In this document: one piece after another, positions 1 to 8,302 of the stretch
Layout: each line of letters starts with the position of its first letter
Numbering within the stretch: position 1 is the stretch's first letter
Assembly (NCBI RefSeq): GCF_021245985.1
Contig: NZ_JAJQXA010000013.1
Coordinates: 62,001 to 126,000 of the forward strand
Reading direction: 5' to 3'
From: Flavobacterium soyae
GTDB lineage: Bacteria; Bacteroidota; Bacteroidia; Flavobacteriales; Flavobacteriaceae
DNA: 64,000 nucleotides
The notes under the pieces: model-generated
Seen by the model: the letters and a program-made list of their open reading frames with translations, nothing else
Told to the model about the DNA's origin: nothing
The model's database searches: none
Position numbers and translations under genes: made by a program

Positions 1-83
1 GGGTTTTAAAATTGAATGATAAAATAAAAAAGTTAAAAAACTTAAGTACCGCAGAAACTCCAAAGCTTAACGCAGGTATTTAA
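1..83 (+). CDS. 3' end of an unidentified gene (partial)
   Basis: The third forward frame is open from the window edge to a TAA at 81-83 and encodes about 26 residues rich in Lys and Leu, ending in Asn-Ala-Gly-Ile. The composition (LNDKIKKLKNL) resembles the short coiled-coil tail at the end of many secreted Bacteroidetes proteins, but this is too little to name a family. It could also be a chance open frame. The upstream part lies outside the window. Confidence 0.35.
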   Translation, partial: VLKLNDKIKKLKNLSTAETPKLNAGI

Positions 84-493
84 GATTTTTTCTAATTTAC
101 AATTTAACTCAAACACTTACAGCTTAAAAAGAAACCAACAAGACTGCTGCCTTTTTATGAAATGAAACCGCAGCGTTGATTTTTTACTTCTTTACTAATA
201 TTTATGCCAAGAACCACCTACAAATAAACTGCACTCAAAAGTTTACACAATTTATAACCAAATTTGATAAAAAAATGAGCTCGATATTGTATTGGGCTCA
301 TTCCTTTTGGTTATCTCAATTCTTGTTGTCGTACTACCTTTAGACACTCTTTAATTTCTTGTTTTAAATATTTTAGGTCTTAAATTTCATGATATAAAAT
401 GGCTCTGATTTTATATTCCAAAAGAAATTTTCTATCACTGTATTATTAAATATAATTTATTTATAAGAAAAAATAAATGCTAATTCTTAAGAA
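84..493. other. Intergenic region without recognisable gene
   Basis: About 410 bases of very AT-rich DNA. No open frame with a credible start or protein-like composition was seen on either strand. The only structure I can point to is the hairpin at 274-302. No clear TAnnTTTG promoter box was found just ahead of the gene at 494. Confidence 0.5.
274..302. terminator. Hairpin, possible terminator
   Basis: AATGAGCTC at 274-282 can pair with GGGCTCATT at 294-302 (one G-T pair). A run of T follows on the minus strand and a weaker CCTTTT on the plus strand. It may end the gene entering from the left or a transcript from the other strand. Confidence 0.35.
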
Positions 494-946
494 ATGATCA
501 GAAAAAAAAGAGTTTTAGTTAGGGACAATAAAGGGATTTTTTTAAAGATGTTTAAAAGAAAATTTAAAAATGACTTCGAATTTTCTGAAGACTCTTTTTT
601 ATTGAAAAACGAGAATAAATCAAACCATTATGATTACTCCGTATTTGTCATCTACGAGTATTCGGAACTTGTAGAGTTTTTCAAATTAGAGAGCATAAAA
701 GCAAATTTTATGGTTTGTTTATTTAGTAAACATCTTTACAATAGTATGTCGTTAATAGGCGAAATCAAAGGTTTATTTTTAATAGATGCCTCAAAAACCA
801 AAATAGAAGTTTTACAGGATTTAAAGTTCAATTTTAAGAAATCTTCAAGCCTGATCCCAAAATTACCGGATAAGAAATTTGTAATATCCAATAGGATCGA
901 AAAACAGCTTGAAATATTGCAAAGAGCACTATATTTTATGATGTAA
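494..946 (+). CDS. Hypothetical protein, 150 residues
   Basis: This is a small, basic, Phe/Lys-rich protein with no signal peptide or membrane segment. I do not recognise the family. The beginning (KKRVLVRDNKG) and alternating hydrophobic stretches (YSVFVIYEYSEL, FMVCLFS, KGLFLIDAS) look faintly like the beta strands of a degenerate CheY-type receiver fold, but the usual acidic pocket and phospho-acceptor Asp are not obvious. It starts at the first ATG of the frame and is followed 20 bases later by a strong terminator, so it is probably a single-gene unit. Codon use is AT-rich like the neighbours. A role in signalling is speculative. Confidence 0.6.
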   Translation: MIRKKRVLVRDNKGIFLKMFKRKFKNDFEFSEDSFLLKNENKSNHYDYSVFVIYEYSELVEFFKLESIKANFMVCLFSKHLYNSMSLIGEIKGLFLIDASKTKIEVLQDLKFNFKKSSSLIPKLPDKKFVISNRIEKQLEILQRALYFMM

Positions 947-966
947 TTTATAAATCATTAAAAGTT

Positions 967-1000
967 AAAAACCATCCGCCGCCGCGGATGGTTTTTTTTT
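967..1000 (+). terminator. Rho-independent terminator
   Basis: Nine-base stem ACCATCCGC (971-979) / GCGGATGGT (984-992), extended by A-T pairs, followed by a run of nine T. It lies just downstream of the 494-946 gene. Confidence 0.85.
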
Positions 1001-1121
1001 ATGTCTATTTTATGTCTGGCATTGGAATAGTGATACATAAGTCCATTTATCTAAGAAGTCATTATATTTATACTAAATTTTGTGCGTTTATATTATTATC
1101 ATCTTTTGAAAATTAAAGAAT

Positions 1122-1739
1122 ATGAAAAAATTGATAATCATTGCATTATTACTATTTGCCGGTAATTTACTGAATGCGCAAGTAGGTATAGGTACAATTA
1201 CTCCAGGCAACACTTTAGAAATAAACAGCAGTACAACTGGAGAAAGCGGATTGAGGTTTACTCAATTAAATTCCAATTCAGCAGCTGTTTCAAATACGCC
1301 GGCAAAGGTGTTAGGGCTAAATACTGCAGGAGATGTTGTTTTTACCGCATTATACCCGCAGGTAGTGTCGGTAAATACAACTCTGGATGCCAACACTCCT
1401 GCGAATACAACGTTAACATTGGGGGAAATACAGTTTCGAACCGATAAAACGAGTCCTGGGATTACTGGGAATATACAGGTACGATCCAGTTCTGCCAGCA
1501 CGCTTGCTGTTACAATTTTTGGACATGAGGAGTATAATACAGGTACAAATAATTACACCGCTGTAAGTGCAGTTCTCAATGATAATTTAGGAGCGTTCAC
1601 TACTTTTTTTGCAGGTGGTTTGAATTTAAATGAGTTACTTGTTTATAGAATCGTAACTGTTGGTGGAGGAATCTACCGAATCACTTTGTTTAATAGAAAT
1701 GATACCGACATATATTTAGTGGGAGAAAAATTAAAATAA
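1122..1739 (+). CDS. Secreted protein with QVGIGT motif
   Basis: The 205-residue protein begins with a clear Sec signal peptide (Lys-Lys, hydrophobic core to about residue 17, then LNAQ), so it is exported. The mature part begins at once with QVGIGTITPGNTLEI, a motif very common at the start of exported Bacteroidetes proteins, including tail-fibre-like and adhesin-like ones. The rest is rich in Thr, Asn and Ser with short beta-strand patterns. I see no T9SS C-terminal sorting domain and no catalytic motif. It is probably a small surface or extracellular beta protein; its ligand is unknown. It stands alone between two terminators. Confidence 0.75.
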   Translation: MKKLIIIALLLFAGNLLNAQVGIGTITPGNTLEINSSTTGESGLRFTQLNSNSAAVSNTPAKVLGLNTAGDVVFTALYPQVVSVNTTLDANTPANTTLTLGEIQFRTDKTSPGITGNIQVRSSSASTLAVTIFGHEEYNTGTNNYTAVSAVLNDNLGAFTTFFAGGLNLNELLVYRIVTVGGGIYRITLFNRNDTDIYLVGEKLK

Positions 1740-1742
1740 ATA

Positions 1743-1770
1743 ACACCTGCAAAAAACTTATTGCAGGTGT
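1743..1770. terminator. Hairpin terminator between convergent genes
   Basis: Perfect ten-base stem ACACCTGCAA (1743-1752) / TTGCAGGTGT (1761-1770), right after the secreted-protein gene. The following T-tract is interrupted, so efficiency is uncertain. Confidence 0.65.
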
Positions 1771-1837
1771 CTATTAAATATTTTTGTCTAATAAATCTGT
1801 ATTGATTATTTAGGACTAGTCATTATAAGCACAATTT

Positions 1838-3271
1838 CTAAGCATCCCCATTTGCTATTGCCGTAAGTGCTGAAATAGAAGGCAGAAGCAGATAAGCCGT
1901 TCCGCGGGTAACAACAAATTGAGGCAGAGGTCCATCAATAACGATGTTGTTTCCATCTTCCATAGGAATTGTAAAATTAGGATCAATATTGCCCGGTAAA
2001 GGCACAATACGATTAGCAACTAAAGGATCTTGCGGTGTATTTTCTGCAGGGTCAAAAACATCACTAAAATTATTCAGGTTAATCCAGTTGTAAAGTGTTT
2101 CAAACTGACTGCTTAAATCTCCACAAAGGAATAAACCAATCAATCCACGGTCGGCATCTGGGTCAATTGATAAAGGCGGGCCGTATGGCATTCCTCGTCT
2201 TATAATACGCGGTACAGTATCTGAACCAGCCACATCAACTCCTTCATCACGCGGATTTGATACTCTTGTATGTGCAGAAAACGGACATTTAAGCCCTTTC
2301 ATATCATCTTTTAAATAGCCAAAATCGGTACTTTTAGAAGTACTATGTTCAGGTTTGTCTGGCGAAAGAACCAGCGGAGAACCATTTCTCCATCTTCCGC
2401 ACATTTTTGCAGCAAGCCATTCTTCCGTATACTCTTTTGTGTTCATAATTTTCGGTGCGATTACTTCAGCCTGCTTCTCCAGAAAATTGTTAAATGCTTC
2501 AACATCCTGATAAAGAATCCTAAACGCATTATAACAGCCGTTTTTAGCAAACGCAGCTTCTGGGCCGGAAAGAGGACCCGGAATTGGATTTGGGAGCGTA
2601 CTGTAACCTATCAAAAAGTTATTAAGATCCTGCTGGTCTTTCCCTGCAGGATTTTCATTCAAATCGGGTTCATCAATCGAATCCCGGTAGCTAAAATGAA
2701 TATAATCTGACGGCACTAACAAATATTGCTCTAACCTCCCGCTTTCTGAATTTAATGGCTTTAGCTCCGTAACCATTCCATTACTTTTTAAAGCAGCATC
2801 ATTTATAATGCCCACGATTTTTTCCTGCGCAGCTGGGTTCATTGCATAAGCATGCACAACACAATGTACATCATCATTATTGAACTTTTTATTCCACCAT
2901 TCAGCAGGATCGCCTGCGCCATAATCTCCCAGTGACTGCTGTGCATTATTTACATCCCATGGGCCTTTTTTAAAAGTAGAAGGAAAGCTGGAGTTTGGAA
3001 CATCAAGATCTGGTTTTACAATCCCAATTCCTATAGCACTAAGACCAATATTCAGCATGATTTCAGGCTTTAAGGCGCCCCAGTCTTCTGCACTTTGCAG
3101 ATACGGAAGCAGATCCTTAAAAAATTCCCTGATATATTTCAAATTAGTACCCTCCTGATTGAATTTAAAAAGCATATGTACTGAACATGGATGCGTATAT
3201 CCATTTATGATAAGCCCTTGTATATCATTTAATTCAGGTTTTGCAGGCTGAGGCGTTTGTGTATAATTCAT
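1838..3271 (-). CDS. DyP-type heme peroxidase
   Basis: DyP peroxidases use heme and hydrogen peroxide to oxidise dyes, phenols and other organics. The 477-residue protein carries family marks in the expected order: a distal-site segment HFSYRDSIDEP around residues 192-201, NPIPGPL and NGCYNAFRI around 228-252, GRWRNGSPL at 292-300, and the proximal segment CPFSAHTRVSNPRD at 329-342, whose His334 should be the heme ligand. Arg-rich IIRRGMPYG follows at 356-364. The usual distal GxxDG is written SYRDS: the catalytic Asp197 is kept but both glycines are Ser. There is no signal peptide, so it is cytoplasmic unless carried out by another route. Length fits the longer (Anabaena-like) DyP class. A 150-residue partner lies 79 bases upstream in the same direction. 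Confidence 0.88.
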   Translation of the reverse strand: MNYTQTPQPAKPELNDIQGLIINGYTHPCSVHMLFKFNQEGTNLKYIREFFKDLLPYLQSAEDWGALKPEIMLNIGLSAIGIGIVKPDLDVPNSSFPSTFKKGPWDVNNAQQSLGDYGAGDPAEWWNKKFNNDDVHCVVHAYAMNPAAQEKIVGIINDAALKSNGMVTELKPLNSESGRLEQYLLVPSDYIHFSYRDSIDEPDLNENPAGKDQQDLNNFLIGYSTLPNPIPGPLSGPEAAFAKNGCYNAFRILYQDVEAFNNFLEKQAEVIAPKIMNTKEYTEEWLAAKMCGRWRNGSPLVLSPDKPEHSTSKSTDFGYLKDDMKGLKCPFSAHTRVSNPRDEGVDVAGSDTVPRIIRRGMPYGPPLSIDPDADRGLIGLFLCGDLSSQFETLYNWINLNNFSDVFDPAENTPQDPLVANRIVPLPGNIDPNFTIPMEDGNNIVIDGPLPQFVVTRGTAYLLLPSISALTAIANGDA

Positions 3272-3350
3272 AAGATTAAGTTTTTAATTAAAGAAAAAAA
3301 CAGCCGGATCAAATGACACAGCTGTAATTGTTTATACTTTTTCTTATTTC

Positions 3351-3803
3351 TTATTTAGAAAATTTTGCTACAATTTGCTTTACTGATTGCGGGTAAGCAT
3401 AATAAAGATCCTGAGACTGGCTAAGATTACGCTCATTAATAAAGTTCGAAAAGATAGTATACGTAATCTGGTCAGGATTAGTTGGAAAATCTGCGGGTTT
3501 ATTAGCCCATAAACTAATAATTACAAGGAACGCAGCTTTAATTGTAGTCGAATTATTGAAAAATGCCTCTAAGTAAGAATTCATATTTCCGTCAAATTCT
3601 GTTATAACTAAAATTCCAGCTATACCTTTTCCGTTAGTATTGGGTACAAGAGCAATTCTGGCATAATGCACAATTGCCATTTTATCTAAAGCAGCCTTAG
3701 TAACGGCGCTATTAAAGCCTTGATAAGCGGCCTGAGCTGTTGCCTGAGCTTCATCAGTTTGATAAATAGGAACATACATAGTTAATGGATTCACAGTTTG
3801 CAT
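3351..3803 (-). CDS. DyP-associated small protein, ferredoxin-like fold suspected
   Basis: This 150-residue protein without signal peptide is encoded just upstream of the DyP peroxidase on the same strand, probably in one transcript. Residues about 45-80 read HYARIALVPN, then GILVITEFDG and MNSYLEAFF. That pattern (ARxxxLP, FDGxxxxYL) is typical of the alpha-beta ferredoxin-like modules found in or beside many DyP-superfamily proteins, so I infer a dimeric alpha-beta barrel-like partner or a detached accessory domain. I see no metal or heme ligands. It could help deliver substrate or assemble the peroxidase. This rests on the motif and the gene context only. Confidence 0.65.
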   Translation of the reverse strand: MQTVNPLTMYVPIYQTDEAQATAQAAYQGFNSAVTKAALDKMAIVHYARIALVPNTNGKGIAGILVITEFDGNMNSYLEAFFNNSTTIKAAFLVIISLWANKPADFPTNPDQITYTIFSNFINERNLSQSQDLYYAYPQSVKQIVAKFSK

Positions 3804-4354
3804 AATAATTTTGTTTTTGGATTTTGCTTACTCTTTTATTCCGTTTTCAGCATCGCGGGGTATTAATTTAGGGTAATTGTTTAAAGCCGAAAGTACTGGA
3901 GATATAGACTGTATTGTTAAAAAATGACATAAAACGGTTATTATTAGTCATAAAGGAGATTTTATGCAGGATAAGATTTTTTATAAGAAAATAAAGTATT
4001 GGGTATTTAGGATGGGATGTTTTTTGAAGTTACAAACACAGGTATTTTTAAGTGTAATTGAAATGAATGTATTGTCTTATGTTTCAATGCTTTGTGTGCT
4101 GCACAGAAGTTTGGATTACCAGAAATACAAAAGTGTGCAGCATTTATGATTAAACCTGAAAATAGGAGGGTAAGTTGGTATAAAAAGATCATTTTTTATT
4201 AGCTGCAAAAAAAAATCAGGATTATTTCATTTAAAAGGAAATTCTACTTTAAGATTGATTTTAACTGCTATTTGTTAATATGTAATGTTTTGAAATAATG
4301 TATTTTAACTTTTTTTTATTAAATTTGATATTACAATTTCTAGCAATAGCGATT
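3804..4354. other. Intergenic region between divergent units
   Basis: About 550 bases separate the DyP-partner gene from the desaturase. Two overlapping 61-codon frames (3964-4149 plus, 4007-4192 minus) occur, but neither has protein-like composition. TACTTTCG on the minus strand (3888-3895) is one base off the Bacteroidetes -7 box and could serve the DyP unit. Nothing else was seen. Confidence 0.45.
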
Positions 4355-5458
4355 ATGGAAAAATTAAAACGCCCGGTTTATCTTAAAGCCGGTACTGATG
4401 ATTTTTTTAAAAAGTTACGCACAGAAGTGAACGAAACTGTTTTGCAAAATTCATCATTGTACCTTTTAAACGTTGTAAAGTCTTTAGGCCTTTTGTTTTT
4501 GTTTTTTTTATTTTATGGCTGTATTTTGTTTTTTGGAAACAGTACACCTTTTCTTTTCCTTTTTTATATTCTGTGTGGTTTTACCATGATTGTGCTTTTT
4601 ATAAATGCTTTTCATGATGCAGCGCATGGGGCTTTGTTTAAAAAAGCAAAACACAACGAATGGTTCTTATATGTTTTAGAACTTTTTGGAAGCAATCACT
4701 GGCTCTGGATGCGCCGCCACATCAATCTGCATCATGCTTACCCAAACGTTCAGGATTGGGATATTGATATTAAACAAAGCGATATAATTCGGATTTTTCC
4801 AAACAGTCCGGTGCTTAAATATCATAAATACCAGCACATTTACATGTGGTTTATTTACCCGCTTTACAGCCTAAACTGGATTTACATTCGGGATTTTAAA
4901 GATTTTTTTGGGAACAAAAACAATTACGTAAAAAAGATTGTTGACACAATCCCGCAAAAGCAGGTATTTATATTATTTACTGCAAAAATTATAAACCTGT
5001 TTTACATCCTTTTTATCCCAATGATTTTGCTTAATCAGCCTTGGTATTTGGTTTTGGCAGGATGGTTAGCCATGCATTTATTCGGAAGTGTTTTGGGAGT
5101 TGTAGCACTTGTTTCTACCCATGTTGATGAAGATGCTAATTTTCCCGGAACAGACGAAGAAGGAAATCTATCTGCAACCTGGGCTTTACATCAAATGATT
5201 GTCACCAAAGATTTTAGTACAAATAGCAAGCTGGCCAATTTTTTATACGGAGGTTTTACACATCATGTGGCGCACCATCTTTTTCCGGGTGTTGGCCATA
5301 CGTATTATCCTTACATTACGCCAATTATAATAAAATATGCAAAAGAATATGATCTTCCCTATACTTCATATCCTTTTTATCATGCTGTACGCTCTCATTT
5401 CAGGATGTTAAAAAACAAAGGTATTAAAGAAAATATTTTAATAACGGGAGAGATTTAA
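4355..5458 (+). CDS. Membrane fatty-acid desaturase
   Basis: This is an integral-membrane di-iron acyl desaturase, likely acting on acyl-CoA or lipid acyl chains. All three histidine boxes are present, numbered from the chosen start: HDAAH at 87-91, HINLHH at 122-127 and HHVAHH at 303-308. Two hydrophobic blocks flank them (about 40-85 and 205-255), the normal four-helix layout. The HHxxHHLFP form is like linoleoyl-CoA/front-end type desaturases, which are common in flavobacteria. The open frame extends to an ATG at 4298, but that adds a hydrophobic stretch with no counterpart in the family; MEKLKRPVYL at 4355 is the usual type of beginning, giving 367 residues. It is a single gene. Position of the introduced double bond cannot be told. 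Confidence 0.88.
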   Translation: MEKLKRPVYLKAGTDDFFKKLRTEVNETVLQNSSLYLLNVVKSLGLLFLFFLFYGCILFFGNSTPFLFLFYILCGFTMIVLFINAFHDAAHGALFKKAKHNEWFLYVLELFGSNHWLWMRRHINLHHAYPNVQDWDIDIKQSDIIRIFPNSPVLKYHKYQHIYMWFIYPLYSLNWIYIRDFKDFFGNKNNYVKKIVDTIPQKQVFILFTAKIINLFYILFIPMILLNQPWYLVLAGWLAMHLFGSVLGVVALVSTHVDEDANFPGTDEEGNLSATWALHQMIVTKDFSTNSKLANFLYGGFTHHVAHHLFPGVGHTYYPYITPIIIKYAKEYDLPYTSYPFYHAVRSHFRMLKNKGIKENILITGEI

Positions 5459-6003
5459 AGGTTAAATTATACTTGTTTTTTATCGTTATACCATACACAA
5501 CTTCTTCAGGACAATCTTCTTTCTATCGGTCTAATTGGGCAGTGTTCCAAATTAGGTGTTTTTGAAAAATACAACCGTAAGATCAATAAAACTAAGCTGA
5601 AATTAATTTTAACAGGCAGTCTTTATGATTGTCTGCTGCATTGTTATGTTTATAAATTGCAAAAAAACCGATCTAATTTAACTTATTATCAGATTAGGTG
5701 GTAAAACGTTCTAAGATATGAGAAAAAAGACATAAAAAAAGAGGCTGAATTTTTTATGCAACATTAAGATTCTGTTATAGAGTAAATTAAGTGTAAATAT
5801 ATCTGCATATATTGATTAATTATGCTAACTTTATTCTTACAAAATCAATATTTTATTAAATGAGTCGTGATTTTTTATTGCAGCTTAGTTAAAGGAAGAA
5901 CCATTACCTGTTTTGAGTTGTAGTACAGCATTCCATTTTTAATACTGTTTTTGCCATCGATGTGAGTTCGAAGAGCGGAATAAATATTATTGTAATAACG
6001 AAT
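5459..6003. other. Intergenic region, no gene seen
   Basis: About 545 bases between the desaturase and the fusion gene. Very short frames only. No clean terminator or TAnnTTTG box was found. The start of the next gene is uncertain, so its 5' edge could lie as far left as a GTG at 5962. Confidence 0.45.
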
Positions 6004-8292
6004 ATGTCTGACATTATGAAAAAAGAAACCTATGCACAACAAACAAACCTGGAAGATATCCCATACTGCTATCCTTCGACCTGGCCTGCTGATGGGCCAA
6101 TTGATTTAAATATTCATGATCTTCCGCACCATGAATCACTAATCGAATGGTGGTATCAAAATTGTCATCTTACTTCTAAGGATGGAAAGCGGCTGTCTTT
6201 ATTTGCTTCTTTTTTCAGAGTGGCAGTAAAAGATGAGATAACAGGAGATCTTAATTATACGCATTCTGTAATCTGGTCTTTATCAGATAAAACGGAAGGA
6301 AAATATTATATGGATTCTCTTTTAGATCTGAGTACGCCGGCAGAAATATTAAAAGCTATTAAAAAGAACGATGAAAAGAATGCGGGAAACAAATCGATTC
6401 GCCGCGCTCTAAAAGAAGTGTATGAGAAAGGAAATATGCCCCTGCCGGACAGACTTCTTAAGCAGCCTGCAAATATTGGTGCCAAAAAACTTTCTCTTAA
6501 ATACGATGAAAACTCCTTTAAAAAAAATAAAGAAGGCCATTATCATTTAAAGCTTGAGAATCCATTGAACGGAGTGGTTTGTAAACTTAATTTTATTCCA
6601 TTAACAGAACCGGTACGGCATGGAAATAATGGATTTGTAAGCGGTATAACGAAAGAAGAAATGTTTTATTATTTTATTCCAAAGTGTGAGGTAAGCGGAA
6701 AAGTTCAGATAGGTAACACGGTTTATAAAGTAGAAGGGAACGGCTGGTATGACCATGAATTTAGCAGACCGGCTGATGAAACTTCAACATTTGAATTTAA
6801 GCATGAAATGGACTGGAACTGGATAGCGCTGCAGCTAGATAATGGATATCAGTTATCAGGTTACGATCTTTTTGATAACACAAAAAATGGTGAACATGCC
6901 GGAGGTGCTATAGTTATTATTGATCCGAATGGTAAAAGAACAAGCGTAGAGCATTACTCATTTTTACCTGAAAAGTATTGGACAAGTGCCCGAACTTTTA
7001 TATCCTATCCTGTTTCCTGGAGATTAGAAATACCGCAGCTCACTATTTTTCTTTCTATTACCGCAGATTTTCCCGAACAGGAATTTATTACTATTCTCTC
7101 TGCGCCCGCATTTTGGGAAGGCTGTGTAAGTGCCGAAGGAAAATTTATGGATACAGAAGTTTCCGGTCAGGGTTATATTGAAAGAAACGGATTTAGTACC
7201 AAAACAAATATCGAAAGTTTCTTAAAAGCAGTAGGCGATACGACCCAAAAATCAGTAGAATCTTTACTGCCTTTAAACCCTAGCGATGAGCAGTTTCACA
7301 GGTTGGTTGATAGTCCGCTGGGTGTTACTTTTTTTAGTATGGAAGATAAAGAACAGTATGTTTCTTCGGTCATAAAACCCATCAGAGAGATTGTAGACAG
7401 GAGTAAAAAAGCCTGGAGGTCTTATGTATTTCTTGCATGTATAGATAGTGTAGGTGGAAACTCTCAGCCGTTTATCGACTGGCTGGCAATGCCGGAGCTG
7501 ATACATACAGGATCCTTAATTGTAGATGATATTCAGGACAGATCTGACACCCGTAGAGGAGGCACGGCCCTGCATCTTATTTATGGAGAACCACTAGCTA
7601 TAAATGCAGGTAATATTTGTTATTTTATTGGTGAATTGTTTACACGTTATCCTCATCTTACAGATCATATCAGGTTAAAAGTATATGAACTGTATTTTGA
7701 AATGATGCGTGCAGCACATGCAGGTCAGGCAATGGATATCAGCGGACTTCATTTTATGATGCCTGATGCAGTAAAAATTGGAGAAAGTTCGGTTCTTGAA
7801 AAAAGAATCTATACCATACATCGGTTAAAAACAGCAGCACCTGCCTGTACATTGGCTAAAATGGGAGGATTGATAGGAGGCGGGAAACCAGAGGAAATAG
7901 AGGCACTAAGCAATTTTTTAGAAGCAATTGGTGTTGCTTACCAAATAGTAGATGATGTGTTGAATCTGCAGGGGTATGAAAATAATCTTAAAGATAAAGG
8001 AGAAGATATTACTGCCGGAAAAATAACCATGCCAGTTGCAAAAGCGATGGGATTATTGCCTTTAAATCAACGCGAATACGTATGGAAAACTCTTCAAACC
8101 ATGCCAACGGATACAGCGGTAATAGCATCGATAATTCATTTATTGCAAAATTGCGGAGCCATTGAAGCATGCCGTCAAGAAGCAGAAGAACTTGTCGAAG
8201 AAGCATGGAAAAAGCTTGATAAACTCCTGCCAGACTCATTTTTTAAAGTAAGATTGCGTGCCTTTGGCTGGTATGCATTAAAAAAGGAATAA
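6004..8292 (+). CDS. CrtC/AttH lipocalin-like domain fused to polyprenyl diphosphate synthase
   Basis: The 762-residue protein has two parts. Residues about 30-400 match the carotenoid 1,2-hydratase (CrtC)/AttH lipocalin-like family: IEWWYQNCHL near 47-56, a central GWYDHEF at 247-253, WNWIALQLDNGYQLSGYDL just after, and a closing AFWEGCVS and GQGYIERNGF. Residues about 430-762 are an all-helical trans-prenyl synthase: first Asp-rich motif DDIQD at 508-512 followed by RSDTRRG, AHAGQAMDI, a KT pair, and second motif DDVLN at 650-654 with GEDITAGKITMP after it. Both magnesium-binding motifs look intact, so the C-terminal part should condense isopentenyl units. The N-terminal half could hydrate or cyclise the product; that is inference. 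The frame reaches a GTG at 5962, but ATG at 6004 (or 6016) is a better start. No signal peptide; no pathway partners adjacent. Confidence 0.85.
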   Translation: MSDIMKKETYAQQTNLEDIPYCYPSTWPADGPIDLNIHDLPHHESLIEWWYQNCHLTSKDGKRLSLFASFFRVAVKDEITGDLNYTHSVIWSLSDKTEGKYYMDSLLDLSTPAEILKAIKKNDEKNAGNKSIRRALKEVYEKGNMPLPDRLLKQPANIGAKKLSLKYDENSFKKNKEGHYHLKLENPLNGVVCKLNFIPLTEPVRHGNNGFVSGITKEEMFYYFIPKCEVSGKVQIGNTVYKVEGNGWYDHEFSRPADETSTFEFKHEMDWNWIALQLDNGYQLSGYDLFDNTKNGEHAGGAIVIIDPNGKRTSVEHYSFLPEKYWTSARTFISYPVSWRLEIPQLTIFLSITADFPEQEFITILSAPAFWEGCVSAEGKFMDTEVSGQGYIERNGFSTKTNIESFLKAVGDTTQKSVESLLPLNPSDEQFHRLVDSPLGVTFFSMEDKEQYVSSVIKPIREIVDRSKKAWRSYVFLACIDSVGGNSQPFIDWLAMPELIHTGSLIVDDIQDRSDTRRGGTALHLIYGEPLAINAGNICYFIGELFTRYPHLTDHIRLKVYELYFEMMRAAHAGQAMDISGLHFMMPDAVKIGESSVLEKRIYTIHRLKTAAPACTLAKMGGLIGGGKPEEIEALSNFLEAIGVAYQIVDDVLNLQGYENNLKDKGEDITAGKITMPVAKAMGLLPLNQREYVWKTLQTMPTDTAVIASIIHLLQNCGAIEACRQEAEELVEEAWKKLDKLLPDSFFKVRLRAFGWYALKKE

Positions 8293-8302
8293 TTTTAAAA
8301 AA

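Noticed and set aside
2345..2710. 121-codon frame antisense to the DyP peroxidase gene
   Set aside because: Shadow frame of a real gene with motifs; composition rich in Arg, Phe and Cys as expected for antisense reading.
3964..4149. 61-codon frame preceded by an AAAGGAG sequence, with a similar frame on the opposite strand
   Set aside because: Despite the apparent ribosome site, both frames have erratic composition and overlap antisense; Bacteroidetes rely little on such sites. No motif supports either.
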